Positions 7,945 through 14,195 of a stretch of 14,195 nucleotides of DNA are shown one piece after another. A model generated the notes under the pieces. That model had not been told where the DNA came from and ran no database searches. It saw only the letters and a list, made by a program, of their open reading frames with translations. A program made the position numbers and the translations under genes. This DNA comes from an uncultured Verrucomicrobiota bacterium. GTDB lineage: Bacteria > Verrucomicrobiota > Verrucomicrobiia > Limisphaerales > JADLHS01. The DNA lies in NCBI GenBank assembly GCA_937894935.1, contig CALAYC010000270.1, positions 1-14,195 of the forward strand, written 5' to 3'. Position 1 is the stretch's first letter. Each line of letters opens with the position of its first letter.

Positions 7945-10686
7945 ATGTTCTCCCGCATTGCAAAAAGTCGTGGCGTTCTGGATTTGCTGCTGTCATTTGC
8001 GCTGCTCGGAACACCAACGTTCGCGGCAAGCCTCCGCCCCACCGATCTGCGCTGCGAATATGCGGTAAATCCTCTCGGTATTGATGTCGCTCACCCCCGA
8101 CTCTCCTGGAAAGTCGTCAGCCGGGAACGCGACCAAAAACAAACCGCGTATCAAATTCATGTCTTCTCTCGTTACAATCTGATTTCCAACCCGCCACCGC
8201 TCACACCTGATTTGTGGGACAGCGGCAAAGTCAGTTCCGACGAAACGCATCTCATTCACTACCGCGGAAAACCAATCGCTCCGTCCGAACAGGTCTTCTG
8301 GACGGTTCGCGTCTGGGATCAAAACGATCAGCCTTCTGCCTGGACCGATTTCCAAACCTGGACGATGGGCTTGCTCCATACCAACGAGTGGCGCGCTAAA
8401 TGGATTTGTGCGCCCGCGACCAGTGAATCTCTGTTGTTGCGCAAAGAATTCATCGTCAAAGCGGGCTTGCGACGCGCCATCGCTCATGTCACCGGACTGG
8501 GCCAATACGAAATGTCGCTCAACGGCAAAAAAGTCAGCGCTGACCTGCTCACGCCGGGTTGGACGGATTACAATGACACGATTCTTTACGATACCCGCGA
8601 CATCACGCAGCAACTACCTGAAGGCGCGAACGCCATCGGTCTCACGCTCGGCAACGGGATGTATCACGTCGAGCGCCGTAATCGTTTCGCCAAATTCACC
8701 GGTTCGTTCGGACCACAGCGCGCCATTTGCCAGATCGAACTCGAATACGAAGACGGCTCAAAAGAGTTCGTCCTCACCGATGAATCGTGGCGCGTGCATC
8801 CCGGCGCGATTACGTACAACAGCATTTACGGCGGGGAAGATTTTGACGCACGCCTCTATCCGAAAGGCTGGAACGAGCCGGGTTTTGACGACAACAACTG
8901 GCGACACGCGGTGGCGGTGGTTCGACCCGCTGGCAAATTGCGCGGGCACAGTATTGCGACCGATCCGATTCGCGCCATTGATTTCCATGTTCCCGTCGCG
9001 GCGCAGCAACTTTCCGAACGGGTCACCGTTTACGACTTCGGCCAGAACGCCAGCCACATGCCGCGGTTGCGCGTCAGCGGCCCGACGGGCAGCGCGGTGC
9101 GATTGATTCCCGCTGAAGTCATCAATCCCGACGGCAGCATTCAGCGCAGCACCATGGGTAGCACCAATCGCGGCATTTCCTGGTGGCAATACACGAAAGC
9201 CACCGATGCTATCGAAGAATGGTTTCCGCAGTTTTACTACGTCGGCTGCCGCTACCTGCAGGCGGAGTTACTTCCCGGCCAACCCGACGGCGAATTGCCG
9301 AAGATTGAATCTCTCGAAGGCGTTGTCGTTCATTCGACCGCTAAGCCGGTTGGCGAATTTGAATGTTCCAACCCGTTGCTCAATCGCATCCACAGCCTCG
9401 TCCGCTGGTCGCAACGCGCAAACATGGTTTCCGTGCTGACCGATTGTCCGCATCGCGAAAAGCTCGGTTGGCTCGAACAATATCATCTCAACGGCCCGGC
9501 CATCCGATATGAATTCGACCTCGCGCGAATGTTCACCAAAGGCATGAACGACATGGCCGACGCACAAACCGAGGATGGCCTCGTGCCCAACGTTGCTCCC
9601 GAATACGTTCAATTCAGCGGCGCGTTTCGCGCGGCGGCGGAATGGAGCGCAGCATTCATCGCCGTGCCGTGGCAACAATATCAATTTCACGCGGACGTGG
9701 ATTTGTTGCGCCAACATTATCCCGCCATGAAACGTTACTTCGCGTGGTTGGAGAACCGCGCCGTGGACGACATCGTGTCCGACGGTCTGGGCGATTGGTA
9801 TGATCTCGGACCACAAAAGCTCAGTCGCGCCGAACTCACCCCACCGCCGGTAACCGCAACCGCGTTCTATTTTCAGAATGCGCAGTTGCTCGCGAAAATC
9901 GCTACCATTCTCGGTCATGATGAAGACGCCAAAATTTTCGCGACCAAAGCCGAACAGATTCGCGCCAGCTATCATCGCAAGTTTTTCGATCCGACCAAAG
10001 GCAGCTACGCCACCGGCTCGCAATGCGCCAATGCGTTGCCGCTTGTTATGGGAATCGTTCCGCCAGAACACCGCGACCGCGTTTTCACCGCACTGCTGAA
10101 AGACCTCGAAGCAAATGATGGTCAGATGACCCCCGGCGACGTGGGGTTTCGTTATCTGCTGCAAGCGCTCGCACAAAACGGTCGCCCCGATCTCATCTAT
10201 CGGATGATCAATCAGGACGAGAAACCCGGCTACGGTTACATGATCAAAATGGGCGCGACCACTCTGACTGAATCATGGAACGCCAAACTGACCGCATCGC
10301 ACAATCACTTCATGCTCGGCCACATCAATGAATGGTTTTACAAAGACCTTGCCGGCATTGATTGTGATCCGACCGGACCGGGCTTCAAAAAGATCATTAT
10401 CAAACCGGCGCCGGTGAGCGATTTGAGTTGGGTTAAAGCGAGCTACGATTCAACACGCGGAAAAATCGTCAGCCATTGGGAGCAAACTCCGCACGCGTTC
10501 ACGTTGACCGTGCAAATTCCCGCCAACACCGGCGCCACCGTTTTCGTGCCGTCGCCCGCGCCGGAGAAAGTTTCTGAACACGCCCCGCAAAGCGGCAACA
10601 GCAAAGCAAAATTCCTGCGACAGGAAGCCGGTTTCACAGTCTTCGCCATCGCTTCCGGCGAGTATCGTTTTGAAGTTGAACGCTAG
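7945..10686 (+). CDS. Secreted GH78 alpha-L-rhamnosidase, second type
   Basis: The protein has 913 residues with a signal peptide (1-27, ending PTFA). It shares the architecture of the other GH78 but with one beta-sandwich module: Ig-like domain starting PTDLRCEYAV (32-41), Bac_rhamnosid_N sandwich (about 150-335), concanavalin-like domain (about 345-465), (alpha/alpha)6 barrel (about 467-815) and C-terminal sandwich. Catalytic signatures are DCPHREKLGWLEQ (500-512), with E505 as acid, and GATTLTESW (770-778), with E776 as base. Compared with its neighbour, the third acidic residue of the first motif is missing (E511-Q512 instead of G-D) and T775 replaces a tryptophan. It therefore belongs to a different GH78 branch and probably accepts a different linkage. 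The start lies 13 bp after the enolase-family gene with only a weak ribosome site. The gene ends 31 bp from the convergent GH2 gene. Confidence 0.93.
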   Translation: MFSRIAKSRGVLDLLLSFALLGTPTFAASLRPTDLRCEYAVNPLGIDVAHPRLSWKVVSRERDQKQTAYQIHVFSRYNLISNPPPLTPDLWDSGKVSSDETHLIHYRGKPIAPSEQVFWTVRVWDQNDQPSAWTDFQTWTMGLLHTNEWRAKWICAPATSESLLLRKEFIVKAGLRRAIAHVTGLGQYEMSLNGKKVSADLLTPGWTDYNDTILYDTRDITQQLPEGANAIGLTLGNGMYHVERRNRFAKFTGSFGPQRAICQIELEYEDGSKEFVLTDESWRVHPGAITYNSIYGGEDFDARLYPKGWNEPGFDDNNWRHAVAVVRPAGKLRGHSIATDPIRAIDFHVPVAAQQLSERVTVYDFGQNASHMPRLRVSGPTGSAVRLIPAEVINPDGSIQRSTMGSTNRGISWWQYTKATDAIEEWFPQFYYVGCRYLQAELLPGQPDGELPKIESLEGVVVHSTAKPVGEFECSNPLLNRIHSLVRWSQRANMVSVLTDCPHREKLGWLEQYHLNGPAIRYEFDLARMFTKGMNDMADAQTEDGLVPNVAPEYVQFSGAFRAAAEWSAAFIAVPWQQYQFHADVDLLRQHYPAMKRYFAWLENRAVDDIVSDGLGDWYDLGPQKLSRAELTPPPVTATAFYFQNAQLLAKIATILGHDEDAKIFATKAEQIRASYHRKFFDPTKGSYATGSQCANALPLVMGIVPPEHRDRVFTALLKDLEANDGQMTPGDVGFRYLLQALAQNGRPDLIYRMINQDEKPGYGYMIKMGATTLTESWNAKLTASHNHFMLGHINEWFYKDLAGIDCDPTGPGFKKIIIKPAPVSDLSWVKASYDSTRGKIVSHWEQTPHAFTLTVQIPANTGATVFVPSPAPEKVSEHAPQSGNSKAKFLRQEAGFTVFAIASGEYRFEVER

Positions 10687-10700
10687 TTCACCCTCGTGAA
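10687..10700 (+). terminator. Small hairpin after the GH78 stop codon, possible weak terminator
   Basis: TTCAC and GTGAA form a perfect 5-bp stem around a 4-nt loop immediately after the TAG stop, within the 31-bp convergent gap. There is no T-tract on either strand, so a classic intrinsic terminator is not supported. It is reported because nothing else in the gap could end transcription. Confidence 0.15.
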
Positions 10701-10717
10701 GAGTCGCCGCAACAGCG

Positions 10718-13636
10718 TCACCGCAGCTTCCCGAAATAGAAAATCACGCGCCCGGAATACTCGCCTTGCCCGACGTTCGGTTGACTTTGCGGACCGCTCG
10801 CCGCCGCCGGTTTGAACTTCGTGCCGATTGGCGGAATCGCGTGCAGAAAACCTAACCCGCACTCCGGCAGATTCACTTTCGTTTTACCAATCAGATTATC
10901 CGGCGGTTGCTCCGGCGTGAGCACTTGCACGAAAGGAATATTTTCCGGAACGACCGTGATCAACCCTTCGGTCGTTTCCAATTGCAGCCGATGCACGTTG
11001 GCGAAACACCCTTTGAACTCCGGATAAATCCAATCGCTATGCCCCGTGATCGTGTTGTTGTAATCATTCTCCCACAGACCAAACGTCACGCCGCGCAAAC
11101 GATTCTTCCACACGCGAAACGGCCCGTCGCCAAGCCAGCGTTTCTTCGTCACAAGTTTCTCCGGGTAACCGAAAACAATCCCTATCGCGTCATTTGTGGC
11201 CGTTGTCTGAAATCGGTAATCGCAGATGATCGCACCGTCATTCCGAACCCGCCAAACCAACTCTTTCAAATCTCCATCGAACGTGGCGATCACCACATCT
11301 TCAAAACCATCGTTCGTGCGCTGACAGGTTTTCAAATTCGCAATACCACCGTGCGCGAGGCGCGGCCCGGTTAAAGAAAGCTGTTGCTCGTCAATCCTCA
11401 CGCCTCCAATCAAACCGGTCTTTCGATCCAACTTCACCCGTAGCAACCCGCCCTGCCCCAACGTCGGTGTTTGAATCTCAATGGCATCCGTCGTCTCCGT
11501 GACTTTCGGTGGACCGAACGACGAGACGCTTGAACCGATCGCGGCAGCGCGCGCAGGCCATGCCCAGGTCCAGAGTTCGCGGTCGCGCTTATCAGTGACC
11601 CGCAAAATCAACGTATTCGCGCGATCGCGATCCCAATCTTCTGGAAATGGAAACTTCAATTTCCCGCGCCCACCCGGCGGCAAATTCACAACACTCGCAT
11701 TCGTCAAAAACAAACGGTTAATCACATTAGTGCCCCACCCCATCCAGAGCTGTCGCGTTTCCCAGTGAAACTTGCATTCGCTTGCATCCGTGAAGCGGTA
11801 GTGATTTTCGACCGTGAACGTACCATCAGCTTCGCGACGCACTTGAATCGGCGACCAGATATCTTTGATCGCATAAAAACTTCCCTCGCGCTCGCGATAC
11901 GGTCCGACGATGCCGTCGGGCGCTTGATTGCCCGCCAGATCAATCTGGCCGGTCTGCGGATTCCGGATGCCTTCGTCAGCAAACGCCCAGATGAAGCCGC
12001 CCGCGCAGTTCGAGTAGCTCATCATCATGTTCCAATAATCCTCCAACCCCGCACCTGCGCCGCCGTCATAAAGCCCGTGCATGAATTCCGTCGGCAAATA
12101 AATCCAACCCGTCGGCGCGAGATTCGTATTCACGAACTCCGCATTTTGCTTCATGTGATAATGCATCGGCTCGCCGCGCGCCGCGACCTCCGCATTGGTG
12201 AACATCAGATAATGCGCCGTGTTGATGCCGTTGTGTTGCCCCCACGGATGCAACACGCGGCGCTTTTGGGGATCGAACTCGTAAAAAACTTTGTCGAGCT
12301 CCGGATTTGAACCGCCTTCGTTGCCGTTGTCCCAAAACAAAATGCTCGGATGATTCACGTCGCGCGTGACCATCGCTTCCACCAACTTCGTGCCGATGTC
12401 CGTGTCGTATTGATTATGCCAACCGGCAAGTTCGTCCAGCACGTAAAGCCCGAGTTCGTCGCAAAGATCGAGGAACTCCTTGTCCGGCGGATAATGCGAC
12501 ATGCGCACCGCGTTACCGTTCATGGCTTTGATGGTTTCGATATCGAGCCGATGCACCGCCTCACTCAAACACCGACCCGAATCCGGCCAGAACGAATGAC
12601 GATTCACACCTTTGAAAATGATCTTCTGCCCGTTGAGATAAAGTCCGTCGCCATCGCGCACCTCGAACGTGCGAAACCCAAATCGCTCCGTAACCGTGTG
12701 CAACACTTCCCCACCCCGCCTCAAACGCACTTCCACGCGATACAAATTCGGCGTCTCAGCCGACCAAAGCTTGGGAGACGCGATCTGCGCCTTTAACTCG
12801 AGCGCTGGCCTCCGGTCCGGCTCATTGATGATTGTCGGAGTATTCGCGCCGGATTGAAGATCAGCGCTCCGCCCAACTGCCTCCTTCGCCCCTTCCGAAG
12901 GGGAGACAACCGGAGTGAGGAGACTTTTTGAAAATGCCTCCCCCACCCTCGTCCCATCCAACGTCAAAATCTGCGCCTCCACCGCATCGGCATCCGTCAC
13001 GCCGTTGAGAAAAACGTCCATCGCAAAACTGCCGTCCGCTCGCGCATCAATCGCCACGCGTTCGATGAATTGCTGCGGCACAACCTCCAGATATACCGGC
13101 CGATAAATCCCGCCGAACACCCAGTAATCCGCCAACCGCTCCGCCTTGTTCACCGATTCATTCGCCGAATGTTTTGCGACCGTGACTTCCAGTTTGTTCT
13201 CCGCGCCCGGCTTCAGTTTGTCCGTGACTTCATACTTGAACCGATAAAACCCGCCCCGATGCGTCGGCCCGACCACTTGCCCATTCAACTTCGCCGTCGT
13301 GTCCGTCATCACGCCTTCAAACACCAGAAACACGCGCTTGTCCTTCCACTCACGCGACGCGACAAAATCCTTTTCGTACAAACCGCACTCCGTAATCGCG
13401 TTGGAATAATCCTTCTTGTAAGTCAGATGTCCGAAGCCCAACACATCCCAATTCGACGGCACGGGAATATTTGTCCAGAAACCCGAATGCGCACCCGTCG
13501 TGCATAAAAATCGCCACGGCACTGCATCGTCTTTGCCGCGACCCGACAAATAGACGCGTTCCGTCTCAACTGCTTGGCTCAAAACAATACTGCCAAAAAA
13601 AATCAATCCGCTGAGTCGGCGCACCAAGTGGAACAT
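10718..13636 (-). CDS. Secreted GH2 beta-galactosidase-like hydrolase with repeat-derived insert
   Basis: The protein has 972 residues with a signal peptide (1-22, ending LSQA). The N-terminal jelly roll contains the family pattern DDAVPWRF (36-43) and IPVPSNWDVLGFG (57-69). An Ig-like sandwich follows, then the TIM barrel (about 328-600) beginning with GVNRHSFWPDSGR (343-355) and NAVRMSHYP (375-383). E440 in NGNEGG is the expected acid/base and E517 in LPTEFMHG the expected nucleophile. A long C-terminal beta-rich region (about 605-972) follows. By family it cleaves a beta-linked sugar, probably galactose from pectin side chains; beta-glucuronidase is possible. Residues about 239-280, in the Ig-like sandwich, look like an insertion of non-protein origin: they coincide with two palindromic DNA repeats, and removing them joins normal family sequence. 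The gene starts 48 bp downstream of an attC-like repeat and has no clear partner gene. Confidence 0.92.
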   Translation of the reverse strand: MFHLVRRLSGLIFFGSIVLSQAVETERVYLSGRGKDDAVPWRFLCTTGAHSGFWTNIPVPSNWDVLGFGHLTYKKDYSNAITECGLYEKDFVASREWKDKRVFLVFEGVMTDTTAKLNGQVVGPTHRGGFYRFKYEVTDKLKPGAENKLEVTVAKHSANESVNKAERLADYWVFGGIYRPVYLEVVPQQFIERVAIDARADGSFAMDVFLNGVTDADAVEAQILTLDGTRVGEAFSKSLLTPVVSPSEGAKEAVGRSADLQSGANTPTIINEPDRRPALELKAQIASPKLWSAETPNLYRVEVRLRRGGEVLHTVTERFGFRTFEVRDGDGLYLNGQKIIFKGVNRHSFWPDSGRCLSEAVHRLDIETIKAMNGNAVRMSHYPPDKEFLDLCDELGLYVLDELAGWHNQYDTDIGTKLVEAMVTRDVNHPSILFWDNGNEGGSNPELDKVFYEFDPQKRRVLHPWGQHNGINTAHYLMFTNAEVAARGEPMHYHMKQNAEFVNTNLAPTGWIYLPTEFMHGLYDGGAGAGLEDYWNMMMSYSNCAGGFIWAFADEGIRNPQTGQIDLAGNQAPDGIVGPYREREGSFYAIKDIWSPIQVRREADGTFTVENHYRFTDASECKFHWETRQLWMGWGTNVINRLFLTNASVVNLPPGGRGKLKFPFPEDWDRDRANTLILRVTDKRDRELWTWAWPARAAAIGSSVSSFGPPKVTETTDAIEIQTPTLGQGGLLRVKLDRKTGLIGGVRIDEQQLSLTGPRLAHGGIANLKTCQRTNDGFEDVVIATFDGDLKELVWRVRNDGAIICDYRFQTTATNDAIGIVFGYPEKLVTKKRWLGDGPFRVWKNRLRGVTFGLWENDYNNTITGHSDWIYPEFKGCFANVHRLQLETTEGLITVVPENIPFVQVLTPEQPPDNLIGKTKVNLPECGLGFLHAIPPIGTKFKPAAASGPQSQPNVGQGEYSGRVIFYFGKLR
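12800..12869 (-). repeat. 70-bp imperfect palindrome inserted in frame in the GH2 gene
   Basis: The ends are perfect 8-bp inverted repeats, GAGCGCTG (12800-12807) and CAGCGCTC (12862-12869). A second inverted pair, TCCGGC (12816-12821) and GCCGGA (12848-12853), lies exactly 8 nt inside each arm. Much of the 8-by-8 gap can also pair if wobbles are allowed, leaving a loop of about 26 nt. It encodes residues 256-279 of the GH2 protein, including RSADLQSGA and DRRPAL. I recall similar peptide strings in translated verrucomicrobial repeats, but have not verified this. The symmetry points to a mobile palindromic element rather than ordinary coding sequence. Confidence 0.7.
12881..12922 (-). repeat. 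Second palindromic repeat (SPSEG type) in the GH2 gene
   Basis: A 7-bp stem with a single-base centre (12889-12903, CCCCTTC and GAAGGGG) is flanked by an outer pair, CTCCT (12881-12885) and AGGAG (12918-12922). On the coding strand it reads LLTPVVSPSEGAKE (residues 239-252). This resembles the LTPALSPSEGERE string that I recall as the translation of a widespread bacterial intergenic palindrome. It sits 11 bp from the 70-bp palindrome, so the two form a composite insertion of about 40 codons that keeps the reading frame. Confidence 0.65.
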
Positions 13637-13684
13637 GCGCCCAGCCTAAGCATTCACAGCAGCCGAGGCGAATCTGTTTTCCGA

Positions 13685-13751
13685 ACTCAAACGCGCCCCC
13701 CGCGGGATGCAACGCTTGCGATTGTGATTCGCAGCGACGCTCTGGTTAAGC
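13685..13751 (-). repeat. attC-like recombination site B
   Basis: Read on the minus strand, it opens with GCTTAAC, an exact match to the attC R'' consensus RYYYAAC, and closes near GTTTGAGT, an imperfect R' (GTTRRRY with one extra T). Inside, an 8-bp stem with one bulged A and a 7-nt loop spans 13713-13736. It aligns with the copy at 14100-14181, sharing TTAACCAG, GCGAA, and GCAAGC followed by TTGC, in the same orientation. The stop codon of the 121-residue gene lies inside its R'' box, as is typical of integron cassettes. Between it and the GH2 start (13637-13684) I see no other feature. The R' side looks degenerate. Confidence 0.55.
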
Positions 13752-14111
13752 GTCATGCTTTCGATGTTCACTGAGAAGCCGACTGAACTCCTCTCTCGAA
13801 GCTATTGAGGCAGGCGGCACTGGAGGTTGGCGCAACAATCGGAACAAACGCCAGATAAAAAGTGCCGACAACATCCAAAATGACCACGTCCCACCGACAA
13901 TCAAAACAAAATCACGCCAGTCGCCAAAGCCGCCACGAAATTTGCCGCTGCAAAGAGAGTCCAAGACAGCCCCAGGCAAAGTCAGGATAGATTCTGGTTT
14001 GGTGAAATAGGCCCAGAGCACAGCAACAAGGATGACGCTCCCTGCGCTGGCGAATATAACTTTTGATTTGGTGATCAAGTTTACCGCCTGGCTACTCAAA
14101 CTCAACGCCAC
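13746..14111 (-). CDS. Small two-helix membrane protein, cassette-like gene
   Basis: I do not recognise the family. The 121-residue product has two hydrophobic segments (about 18-36 and 68-90) joined by a loop of about 30 residues. An Arg-rich stretch follows the second helix (RLFRLLR, 88-94), then a polar tail, so it should be an inner-membrane protein. Both ends of the gene fall inside attC-like repeats. The GTG start at 14111 is in the 3' end of repeat A, and the TAA stop (13748-13746) is part of the R'' box of repeat B. A strong AGGAGG (14118-14113) is too close to the GTG but sits 7 nt before a TTG at 14105, which may be the real start (119 residues). It has no visible link to pectin use. 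It looks like the kind of short, unique gene carried in integron cassettes. Confidence 0.6.
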   Translation of the reverse strand: MALSLSSQAVNLITKSKVIFASAGSVILVAVLWAYFTKPESILTLPGAVLDSLCSGKFRGGFGDWRDFVLIVGGTWSFWMLSALFIWRLFRLLRQPPVPPASIASREEFSRLLSEHRKHDA

Positions 14112-14181
14112 GCCTCCTCCGGACGCAATGCTTGCAAACCACGACGCTCACGCCGGGTTCGCTGCAGCGCACTGGTTAGGC
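14100..14181 (-). repeat. attC-like recombination site A
   Basis: On the minus strand the 82-bp site starts with GCCTAAC (14181-14175), fitting R'' RYYYAAC, and ends with GTTGAGT (14106-14100), fitting R' GTTRRRY. The two boxes pair at six of seven positions if wobbles are allowed. The interior folds into a 12-bp stem with a single bulged T and a TGAG loop (14134-14162), extended by further imperfect pairing outward. Size, box order and foldability agree with an integron attC site. The second copy at 13685-13751 in the same direction supports a cassette boundary. An alternative is a dispersed structured repeat unrelated to integrons. Confidence 0.6.
14113..14118 (-). promoter_or_regulatory. 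Ribosome binding site within attC-like site A
   Basis: AGGAGG on the minus strand is the best Shine-Dalgarno match in the window. It lies 1 nt before the GTG at 14111 and 7 nt before an in-frame TTG at 14105. The spacing favours TTG as the start of the small membrane protein gene. It is carried by the repeat itself; the other copy has GGGGGG-like sequence at the matching place. Confidence 0.45.
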
Positions 14182-14195
14182 GACAACCTGCTCAC
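14176..14195 (-). CDS. Possible 3' end of an upstream cassette gene
   Basis: On the minus strand the last visible codons read E-Q-V-V-A-stop, with the TAA (14178-14176) inside the R'' box of attC-like site A. The small membrane protein gene ends the same way (Asp-Ala-stop inside the R'' box of site B). By that parallel, another cassette gene probably ends here. Only five codons are visible, so this rests on analogy alone. Confidence 0.3.

Noticed and set aside
9268..10176. A 302-codon open frame on the minus strand inside the second GH78 gene
   Set aside because: The plus-strand frame encodes a complete GH78 barrel with catalytic motifs here. The antisense frame shows no family pattern or ribosome site.
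13637..13684. A third core-like box (GCCTAAG) just upstream of the GH2 start
   Set aside because: It fails the required AAC end of RYYYAAC and has no matching partner box, so it is not counted as another attC site.
2298..13723. A 14-bp identity (ATCGCAAGCGTTGC on the minus strand) between attC-like site B and the DUF3826 signal-peptide region
   Set aside because: One shared 14-mer is not surprising in a window of 14 kb, and the flanks do not match. I treat it as coincidence.
1..14195. CRISPR arrays, tRNA or rRNA genes, transposase genes
   Set aside because: I saw no regularly spaced direct repeats, no tRNA-like or rRNA-like sequence and no transposase motifs on either strand.

Overview
The window reads as a saccharolytic locus for rhamnose-rich pectin (rhamnogalacturonan-type material) in a bacterium of the PVC group. 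Verrucomicrobiota is my best guess, from several signs: many secreted CAZymes without SusC/SusD partners, few strong Shine-Dalgarno sites, a calcium-loop tail on the pectate lyase, and palindromic repeats read through inside a coding sequence. The phylum is an inference from style, not from a marker gene.

Layout. (1) Positions 1-6749, minus strand: a very tight four-gene operon in the order GH78 alpha-L-rhamnosidase, sialidase-like beta-propeller protein, DUF3826 protein, PL1 pectate lyase (cut by the left edge). Spacings are 0 bp, 12 bp and a 4-bp overlap. (2) 6750-6860: a 111-bp divergent intergenic region with weak promoter candidates on both strands. (3) 6861-10686, plus strand: a two-gene operon with a cytosolic enolase-superfamily (mandelate racemase subgroup) enzyme and a second, different GH78 rhamnosidase. 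(4) A 31-bp convergent junction, then at 10718-13636, minus strand, a secreted GH2 beta-galactosidase-like enzyme whose coding sequence carries two adjacent in-frame palindromic repeats. (5) 13637-14195: two related, foldable repeats in the same orientation flank a small two-helix membrane protein gene. The arrangement looks like an integron gene cassette with attC sites, with the end of a further cassette gene at the right edge.

How the genes could work together: PL1 would cut the polygalacturonate backbone. The two rhamnosidases and the GH2 enzyme would remove rhamnosyl and beta-linked galactosyl (or related) residues. The propeller protein and DUF3826 are accessory functions of unknown activity. 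All of these have signal peptides. The enolase-family protein has none and probably dehydrates or epimerises a released sugar acid in the cytosol. No transporter, regulator, sulfatase or integrase gene lies in the window.

The most unusual parts are the cassette-like block at the right end and the repeat insertions inside the GH2 gene.
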